The notes under the pieces: model-generated
Told to the model about the DNA's origin: nothing
Databases searched by the model: none
Seen by the model: the letters and a program-made list of their open reading frames with translations, nothing else
Assembly: GCA_902826215.1 (NCBI GenBank)
Contig: CADEDY010000001.1
Span: 248,001 to 312,000 of the forward strand
Reading direction: 5' to 3'
Length of the DNA stretch: 64,000 nt
DNA from: an uncultured Bacteroidota bacterium
GTDB lineage: Bacteria; Bacteroidota; Bacteroidia; Flavobacteriales_F; PHOS-HE28
Translations under genes and position numbers: made by a program
Shown here: piece after piece, positions 63,724-64,000 of the stretch
Layout of the letters: every line of letters begins with the position of its first letter
Position numbering within the stretch: the first letter of the stretch is position 1

Positions 63724-63853
63724 TGCAACGACGAGAGATCACCGTGGTGCCCACCGATGATCGCCTGACCCCGATGACCAGAACGACATACCAAGAACAC
63801 CACGACCGACGGTGCGTTACGAGCTAATTGAAGGCGCTTGGGTGAAGCAGTGA
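63724..63853 (+). pseudogene. 3'-end remnant of a copy of the 56110 gene, frameshifted
   Basis: This stretch matches the last ~40 codons of the gene at 56110-56829. EITVVPTDD in one frame continues, after a shift, as DDQNDIPRTPRPTVRYE and EGAWVKQ then stop (63851-63853), against EIAVVPTDD ... DDQDDIPRTPRPTVHYV ... DGVWVKQ in the intact gene. No matching upstream part and no start are visible, so it is a truncated, frameshifted copy. Confidence 0.7.
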
Positions 63854-63875
63854 ACATCGTAACGATCTTTCGACC

Positions 63876-64000
63876 ATGAAGAAACTCGCTGCCACCCTCG
63901 TTGTCTTCACCCTGTTCACTGCATGTTCCACAGCACCACCCGTGGACGAGACCGCCGATGCCATCCGCAAGGTGGAGACCGGCTTGGGCCCTCGTGTACA
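63876..64000 (+). CDS. Lipoprotein, probably serine hydrolase (3' end outside window)
   Basis: The ATG at 63876 opens a frame that runs to the window edge. The first ~20 residues are a lipoprotein signal (KKLAATLVVFTLFTAC, Cys at the lipobox). The next visible stretch, ETADAIRKVETGLGPRV, resembles the start of beta-lactamase-related serine hydrolases of Bacteroidota, but the catalytic SxxK would lie outside the window. A TAAC... region upstream gives no clear promoter. Confidence 0.6.
   Translation, partial: MKKLAATLVVFTLFTACSTAPPVDETADAIRKVETGLGPRV

Noticed and set aside
1-64000. CRISPR arrays, tRNA or rRNA genes, insertion sequences
   Set aside because: No spaced short repeats, cloverleaf or T-loop pattern, rRNA-like sequence or transposase was seen. 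The tandem repeats present are in-frame protein repeats.

Overview
The window looks like chromosomal DNA from a Bacteroidota bacterium, most likely a GC-rich member of the Flavobacteriales. This rests on secreted proteins with C-terminal type IX secretion (T9SS) sorting domains, a MurF-alanine racemase fusion, a DUF4271-hemD-rnpA-yidD-S41 peptidase gene string, a DAHP synthase-chorismate mutase fusion, Bacteroidota-type -7 boxes (TAnnTTTG) and few Shine-Dalgarno sequences. I see no rRNA, tRNA, CRISPR array, insertion sequence or prophage. Most of the window is ordinary chromosome rich in secreted-protein genes.

Layout. 1-8.2 kb (minus): a partial tricorn-type S41 protease, a T9SS cargo protein, a quinone-oxidoreductase-like enzyme, RsmI, an M28 peptidase and small conserved proteins. 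8.3-15.9 kb (plus): thymidine kinase overlapping MurF-Alr, a large secreted S8 peptidase-like protein, then two overlapping glycosyltransferases. 15.9-21.3 kb (minus): a tightly packed operon DUF4271-hemD-rnpA-yidD-S41 peptidase-O-antigen ligase. 21.4-29.2 kb: glutaryl-CoA-type dehydrogenase, a 1207-residue secreted multidomain protein, and a small regulatory island with an atypical response regulator and two STAS/SEC14-like paralogues, one broken by three stop codons. 29.2-40 kb: MBOAT/SGNH acyl-transfer pair, an alpha/beta hydrolase, a nucleoid-associated protein, a diheme lipoprotein, DAHP synthase-chorismate mutase and a large FG-GAP secreted protein. 40-47.5 kb: a molybdenum cofactor (Moco) cluster (ThiF/MoeB-like, TauE, MoeA, MobA, MoaD, MoaE, MoaC-MogA fusion, a metzincin-like lipoprotein, and MoaA on the other strand). 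47.6-64 kb: two delta-60 repeat surface proteins, Tag, FdhD, GrpB, YCII proteins with an ECF42-like sigma factor, and a propeller sensor kinase with its response regulator.

How the genes fit together. The Moco genes supply cofactor for a molybdoenzyme not present here; FdhD suggests a formate-dehydrogenase-type enzyme. The glycosyltransferases and O-antigen ligase point to lipopolysaccharide or surface glycan assembly, and the MBOAT/SGNH pair to acylation of an exported polymer. The T9SS cargo proteins form a large secreted set.

The least expected signals are: the STAS/SEC14 pseudogene, which is colinear with its intact neighbour; a response regulator with Glu in place of the phospho-acceptor Asp, behind a perfect palindrome; a recurring TACCTTNG box 4-6 nt before several start codons, which suggests leaderless mRNAs; an unnamed module shared by two secreted proteins; an unusual duplicated Asp/Asn-rich C-terminus; and a metzincin lipoprotein attached to the Moco operon. 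I did not find a clear new multi-gene defence or biosynthetic system.
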